Source: Pseudomonadota bacterium
GTDB lineage: Bacteria; Pseudomonadota; Alphaproteobacteria; Rs-D84
Length of the DNA: 15,296 nucleotides
Assembly: GCA_009781955.1 (NCBI GenBank)
Contig: WQUT01000016.1
Location: forward strand, 1-15,296
Reading direction: 5' to 3'
The notes under the pieces were generated by a model. The model did no database searches, was not told the DNA's origin, and was given only the letters and a program-made list of their open reading frames with translations. The stretch's first letter is position 1. Every line of letters begins with the position of its first letter. Positions 12,830-15,296 of the stretch are shown piece after piece. The position numbers were made by a program, and so were the translations under genes.

Positions 12830-13000
12830 GACTACCCCGAAAACCCTTTGGTCGCGCGCAACATCGCGCGCTCCCGGGTTTTCTCCCCTTCTGAGAAGGG
12901 GAATTCGCGCTCATTTGATTAAAGGCATGGGCGCTAAGTTGCCCTTCTCAGAAGGGCCGGAATGCTTGGCAACTTCGTTGCCTTAGCATTCCGGGGTAGT
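12830..13000 (+). repeat. Multibranched stem-loop element, copy 2
   Basis: Same order and orientation as copy 1: closing stem GACTACCCC.../...GGGGTAGT; stem A GAAAACCC/GGGTTTTC with inner GCGCG pairs; stem B CCCCTTCTGAGAAGGGG; linker GCGCTCA/TGGGCGC around TTTGATTAAAG; stem C CCCTTCTCAGAAGGG; stem D GGAATGCT/AGCATTCC with inner GGCAAC/GTTGCC. Stems differ in sequence from copy 1 but stay paired. Confidence 0.85.
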
Positions 13001-13010
13001 ATTAAGAATC

Positions 13011-13047
13011 AAAGCCGCGGTAAGTTCAAGAACGAAACGGCGGCTTT
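13011..13047. repeat. AAAGCCGC/GCGGCTTT hairpin
   Basis: An 8-bp stem (13011-13018 with 13040-13047). On the minus strand it lies ~185 nt beyond the template repeat and could mark the 3' end of a TR-containing RNA, though the T-run after it is weak. Confidence 0.4.
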
Positions 13048-13077
13048 CCCGGTTATCGTATTTTTCCGTTTTGATGG

Positions 13078-13134
13078 CGGGGGTGGTTGGAACCCCACCC
13101 CGGGCGCGTTTCCACGCGCCCCTACGCAACCCCC
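13078..13134. repeat. Nested TAGGGGC palindrome next to the template repeat
   Basis: The core GGGCGCGT/ACGCGCCC (13102-13121, loop TTCC, then CTAC) is identical to the unit at 234-258. It is enclosed by GGGTGG/CCACCC-type and GGGGGT/ACCCCC ends. It lies about 100 nt beyond the TR in the direction of TR transcription. Confidence 0.75.
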
Positions 13135-13231
13135 ACGAAAAGGCCGCATATCCAGCCTTGTGTCATTCAGGCATCAAGAAAGCAATGCTTTCGTCCCCCG
13201 GGTTGGCAAAAATCGTGATACAAGTATCGCG

Positions 13232-13344
13232 AGCCGCCACACCGCGGCCCAGAGGTCGTTGTCCGGGTTCAGGTTGTTGCCCGCGTTGTTCGCGACGTTC
13301 TGCGCGCAATCGAACGCATTGTTCCACGAAGAGCACGAGAGCCA
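13232..13344 (-). repeat. DGR template repeat (TR)
   Basis: Read on the minus strand (13344 to 13232), these 113 bases align without gaps to the variable repeat 14242-14354. Sixteen bases differ, 14 of them at TR adenines. In the VR frame the TR contains eight AAC codons and one AAT (e.g. NNAGNNLNPDND), the codon choice typical of DGR templates. Seven of the eight AAC codons are altered in the VR. The TR RNA must be transcribed from the minus strand, opposite to the target gene and the RT. No clear promoter is seen for it. It does not encode a protein itself. Confidence 0.97.
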
Positions 13345-13475
13345 AAGCAACAGCTTGTCAGATATGCCGCCTGCAAATCAGATTATTCTGATTTTGCACC
13401 GCAATGTTGGGAATAAATTCGGCGATTCGCAACATGGATATTTTGCAGATGCGCAAATAAACCATTCTGTAAAAA
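13345..13475. other. Non-coding stretch upstream of the template repeat
   Basis: No gene is seen. On the minus strand this is the 5' flank of the TR and is expected to hold its promoter and RT/accessory-protein recognition structure. An imperfect hairpin TCAGA-TTAT-TCTGA flanked by GCAAA/TTTTGC (13373-13397) is present. Confidence 0.4.
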
Positions 13476-13510
13476 TTCTGAAATCTGGTATAAATAACCA
13501 GATTTCAGAA
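13476..13510. terminator. Perfect 14-bp hairpin between TR and target-gene promoter
   Basis: Arms 13476-13489 and 13497-13510 (TTCTGAAATCTGGT and its complement) with an ATAAATA loop. On the minus strand it is followed by TTTTT (13475-13471), so it may insulate the TR from minus-strand read-through. Its position 18 nt before the -35 box also allows an operator role. Confidence 0.5.
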
Positions 13511-13528
13511 AATGCCAAAAATTTGTTC

Positions 13529-13556
13529 TTGACAAATGCTATTTGTGCGCTACAAT
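13529..13556 (+). promoter_or_regulatory. Strong sigma70-type promoter of the DGR target gene
   Basis: A perfect TTGACA (13529-13534), a 16-nt spacer and TACAAT (13551-13556). Ribosome binding site AAAGAAAGGA (about 13573-13582) precedes ATG 13588. Confidence 0.85.
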
Positions 13557-13587
13557 TTGGTTCAGATAATTAAAGAAAGGATCAATC

Positions 13588-14397
13588 ATGTTTAAATTTA
13601 GCGGGTTCAGCGCAAAACCTCTGCATGGCACGCCTGTCAATCCGGCTGATTTGTTTATATTGCCGGACGGCAGAACCTTGGCCCAACGCAATGATGAACG
13701 GCGCCCTGTCCGCAATGAGATTTCCAAAAAGCGCGACCAAATAATTAGAGCAGATTGTTTGAACGAAGCAGAGAAGAAAAAATTGTTATCAGAAAATTCT
13801 TATGCCACATTGGTTCCGTCAATCACATATTCTACGGATGTAAACAAACTTATCAACGGCAACCGCGCCCAGGTCGGCGTTGCGGTTATTGACGGCCGGG
13901 TTGTATTCAGCGACAGCGCGAATAACTTTCCCTTGGAAACCAGATGGGATGGCAAAAACGACCTGCAGTCCGGCGGCAAGGTTATATATCAAAACTGGCT
14001 GGTTAATAACTTTGCGGACAGAATGGAATTCTGCACCGAGAACAGCGCGTTCAAGAACACAGATTGGGAATTCGCCATCCAGATAAGCGCGCCGTATAAC
14101 GCGAAAGTTCAGCCGGAAAAATATGGCGAAATCGTAGAGAATCCGACATTTGGCAAAGAATCAATATACGGCTGCACGATGCTGTGGCTACGCAATAAGA
14201 AAACCGGCGAATTGGCGCGATTGATCGCGGATGAAACCAAATGGCTCTCGTGCTCTTCGTGGAGCAATGCGTTCGGGTGCGCGCGGGGCGCCGCGCGCAA
14301 CGCGGGCTCCTTCCTGTCCCCGGACTACGACCTCTGGGCCGCGGTGTGGCGGCTTGCCGAGCAACGTGTCAAAGAACTGGCCGCGAGGAAGCGGTAA
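13588..14397 (+). CDS. DGR target (variable) protein
   Basis: A 269-residue protein whose C-terminal residues 219-256 are encoded by the variable repeat. No signal peptide or membrane segment is seen. Residues 1-218 are not recognised; residues ~73-115 and ~155-215 look beta-rich (VGVAVIDGRVVFSD, WEFAIQISAPY, GCTMLWLRNKKTGELARLI). By analogy with other DGR targets the C terminus may adopt a C-type-lectin fold; the end LWAAVWRL would stand where GFR-type ends occur, but this is inference. Diversified positions read here S226, G230, R233, G234, R237, S241, F242, S244 and Y247; N238 is still the template residue. A short constant tail (EQRVKELAARKR) follows the VR. Strong promoter and ribosome binding site; likely expressed. 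Confidence 0.93.
   Translation: MFKFSGFSAKPLHGTPVNPADLFILPDGRTLAQRNDERRPVRNEISKKRDQIIRADCLNEAEKKKLLSENSYATLVPSITYSTDVNKLINGNRAQVGVAVIDGRVVFSDSANNFPLETRWDGKNDLQSGGKVIYQNWLVNNFADRMEFCTENSAFKNTDWEFAIQISAPYNAKVQPEKYGEIVENPTFGKESIYGCTMLWLRNKKTGELARLIADETKWLSCSSWSNAFGCARGAARNAGSFLSPDYDLWAAVWRLAEQRVKELAARKR
14242..14354 (+). repeat. DGR variable repeat (VR)
   Basis: 113 bp at the 3' end of the target gene, aligned gap-free to the TR. The first 22 bases and last 28 bases are identical to the TR; changes occupy the middle. Adenines of the TR became G, C or T: AAC to AGC, GGC, CGC, TCC, TTC, TCC and TAC; CAG to CGG; GAT to GGG. Two changes are not at A: T to G in the GAT codon, and T to C (GTC to GCC). 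Confidence 0.97.
14332..14354 (+). promoter_or_regulatory. Likely IMH (initiation of mutagenic homing) end of the VR
   Basis: The last 23 bases of the VR are GC-rich, contain no adenine and are identical to the TR end (13232-13254). This is the place and composition expected for the IMH element where cDNA priming occurs in known DGRs. Beyond it the two repeats diverge at once. Confidence 0.6.
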
Positions 14398-14405
14398 CCG
14401 GAAAA

Positions 14406-14428
14406 CGCCGGGCCCGTTGGGCCCGGCG
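14406..14428 (+). promoter_or_regulatory. GC hairpin/cruciform downstream of the VR
   Basis: A perfect 10-bp stem CGCCGGGCCC/GGGCCCGGCG with a GTT loop, 9 nt after the target-gene stop and 51 nt after the VR. No T-tract follows, so it is not a typical terminator. Known DGRs such as that of Bordetella phage BPP-1 need a hairpin downstream of the IMH for retrohoming. Confidence 0.6.
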
Positions 14429-14440
14429 CGGGCCGGGGGG

Positions 14441-14473
14441 ATCGGGGGGCATTGCCCCCCGATTGTTTTTTAT
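14441..14473 (+). terminator. Rho-independent terminator after the target gene
   Basis: A 10-bp stem ATCGGGGGGC/GCCCCCCGAT with an ATT loop, followed by TGTTTTTTAT. It should separate transcription of the target gene from that of the RT. Confidence 0.85.
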
Positions 14474-14478
14474 ACATA

Positions 14479-14523
14479 CCCCCGCCCTTGCGGCGGGGGG
14501 TCGGCCCGCGATTTTGCGGGCCG
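14479..14523. repeat. Two further GC hairpins upstream of the RT
   Basis: CCCCCGCC/GGCGGGGG (about 14479-14500) and GGCCCGC/GCGGGCC (14503-14522, loop GATTTT). Part of a 253-bp gap between target gene and RT that is made almost entirely of inverted repeats. Confidence 0.7.
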
Positions 14524-14534
14524 GGGGGTGGGTT

Positions 14535-14577
14535 TGATTAATCAAATAATCAAATTGATTCGGTTAATTTGGTTAAT
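14535..14577. repeat. AT-rich inverted phased array upstream of the RT
   Basis: Left steps GATTAATCAAATAATCAAAT; right steps GGTTAATTTGGTTAAT. The arms pair imperfectly. It has the same architecture as the arrays before rluC, the AsmA-family gene, cdaA and dnaN, though shorter. Confidence 0.6.
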
Positions 14578-14580
14578 GGA

Positions 14581-14641
14581 CCCATCCCCCGCCGCGCACG
14601 AAAAAGTGCCGCGGCACCCCCTGCCGCAGGGGCAGGGGGAT
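14581..14641. repeat. GC-rich composite element, copy A (before the RT)
   Basis: A C-run, a hairpin GCCGCGCAC...GTGCCGCGGC with GAAAAA loop, then CCCCCTGCCGCAGGGGCAGGGGG. The right end leads into TAAAGG, the RT ribosome binding site. A related copy lies inside the RT frame at 15236-15296. Confidence 0.65.
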
Positions 14642-14650
14642 AAAGGTCTT

Positions 14651-15296
14651 ATGAAAATAAACCAACAAAACCTTTGGGACAAATTCATATCGGCGGAAAA
14701 TTTTGAACTCGCGCTGCATAACGCCGTGCGCGGCAAGAAAGACAAGGCCGCGATCGTGAATTTTATGCGGGATGCCGCGAATAATCTGGAATCCATCCGT
14801 CGGTCTGTGATTAACGGCGATTTCAGGACGTCCGAATACCGCACAATGGAAATCACGGATCCAAAGCCGCGGACGATTTACATTCTGCCTTTCGCGCCGG
14901 ATCGGATTGTTCATCACGCGTTGATGAATGTTCTGGCGCCGCGATGGACGCGGATGTTTATTCGCGATACCTATGCGTGCATTCCGGGGCGCGGGCTGCA
15001 TTCCGCGTCGCGTCGCGCGATGGAATTCTGCCGCCGGAACGAATACGTTCTTAAATGCGACGTGCGGAAATTCTATCCGTCGGTCCGTCACGACGTTCTG
15101 TTAGAGATTGTAATGAAATCAATTGGTTTAATTGCCCCCTCCCATGCCCACCCACCGAAATCGGTGATTTCGGCGGGACCCGGGGTCGGGGGCTCTGCCC
15201 GCAGGGCGGTGGGGGAGGCTTTTGCTGAAAATTCACATAGCCTCCCCCCCGGCGCGCGAGAAAGCGCCGCCGCCCCCCTCCAAGGGAGGGGGGAAT
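14651..15296 (+). CDS. DGR reverse transcriptase, N-terminal part (runs off the window)
   Basis: Copies TR RNA into adenine-mutagenised cDNA for transfer to the VR. The start (NLWDKFISAENFELALHNAVRGKKDK), the RTIYILPFAPDRIVHHALMNVL block, FIRDTYACIPGRGLHSA and the LKCDVRKFYPSVRHD motif A with its catalytic Asp are those of DGR/group II-like RTs. The YxDD motif C would lie beyond the edge. The ATG at 14651 has AAAGG 4 nt before it. After LLEIVMKS (about codon 157) the frame enters a palindromic repeat but stays open to the end, reading Pro/Gly/Ala-rich non-RT sequence. The gene is either interrupted there or carries a translated insert, as uvrC does. No Avd-type accessory gene lies between target and RT. 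Confidence 0.93.
   Translation, partial: MKINQQNLWDKFISAENFELALHNAVRGKKDKAAIVNFMRDAANNLESIRRSVINGDFRTSEYRTMEITDPKPRTIYILPFAPDRIVHHALMNVLAPRWTRMFIRDTYACIPGRGLHSASRRAMEFCRRNEYVLKCDVRKFYPSVRHDVLLEIVMKSIGLIAPSHAHPPKSVISAGPGVGGSARRAVGEAFAENSHSLPPGARESAAAPLQGRGE
15134..15193. repeat. Nested palindrome inside the RT frame
   Basis: The outer GCCCCC (15134-15139)/GGGGGC (15188-15193) encloses an inner module (15147-15185) reading CCCACCCACCGAAATC...GATTTCGGCGGGACCCGG form, the same module as at 2662-2697 and 12412-12447. Confidence 0.85.
15211..15248. repeat. GGGGGAGGCT/AGCCTCCCCC hairpin inside the RT frame
   Basis: A 10-bp stem (15211-15220 with 15239-15248) and an 18-nt AT-rich loop. Part of the repeat block that begins at about 15115 and reaches the window edge. 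Confidence 0.8.
15236..15296. repeat. GC-rich composite element, copy B (inside the RT frame)
   Basis: A C-run, a hairpin GGCGC...GCGCC around GCGAGAAA, then CCCCCCTCCAAGGGAGGGGGG. It has the same order of parts as the element at 14581-14641 directly before the RT start. Confidence 0.65.

Noticed and set aside
13163..13345. 60-codon minus-strand frame covering the template repeat
   Set aside because: It is a shadow in a frame other than that of the VR; the TR serves as a non-coding template.
12962..13573. 203-codon plus-strand open frame
   Set aside because: It runs through the end of a structured element, a TAGGGGC palindrome, the antisense of the DGR template repeat and the target promoter region; no ribosome binding site and no protein-like composition.
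14573..15091. 172-codon minus-strand open frame
   Set aside because: Antisense of the RT gene; the plus-strand frame has clear RT motifs.

Overview
The window looks like a chromosomal segment from an alphaproteobacterium, probably an uncultured host-associated lineage. The DnaN, RluC and UvrC-PgsA proteins have alphaproteobacterial character, and the pilin-like protein carries the G|RSMIEMLGVLAI start that I associate from memory with uncultured gut alphaproteobacteria. The taxonomy is inference. Two features are out of the ordinary: a complete CdaA-type c-di-AMP synthase, which is rare in this class, and an extreme density of several kinds of palindromic repeat.

Layout. 1-1548: secreted surface protein (PKD-like domain plus five ~31-residue repeats). 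1575-4026 (minus): uvrC-pgsA operon. 4112-8928 (plus): pilin-like protein, rluC, an AsmA-family protein and cdaA. 8989-9816 (minus): small outer-membrane beta-barrel. 10174-10725: unknown cytoplasmic protein. 11225-12343: dnaN with its terminator. 12497-12796 (minus): small unknown protein. 13232 to the right edge: a diversity-generating retroelement (DGR).

The DGR is the main system. A 113-bp template repeat (TR, 13232-13344, minus strand) matches a 113-bp variable repeat (VR, 14242-14354) at the 3' end of the target gene 13588-14397. They differ at 16 positions; 14 are at TR adenines (14 of 22 adenines changed, against 2 of 91 other bases). A DGR-type reverse transcriptase starts at 14651 and runs off the window. 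Oddities: the TR is inverted relative to the VR and RT and lies upstream of the target; a perfect 10-bp GC hairpin follows the target gene; and the RT frame enters a GC-rich palindromic repeat just after catalytic motif A, without meeting a stop.

Repeats form three classes. (1) Palindromes with TGTAGGGGC/GCCCCTACA ends, some with a second ~36-bp palindromic module nested inside. Two lie in frame inside uvrC and others touch the start and signal peptide of the surface protein, like the Rickettsia palindromic elements. (2) Inverted arms built from phased 7-8-nt (sometimes 13-nt) tandem repeats. The unit differs from locus to locus but the architecture is the same, and most sit directly upstream of a start codon (rluC, asmA-like, cdaA, dnaN, RT). 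(3) A ~165-bp multibranched stem-loop element in two copies (10807-10968, 12830-13000) whose stems are kept by compensatory base changes.
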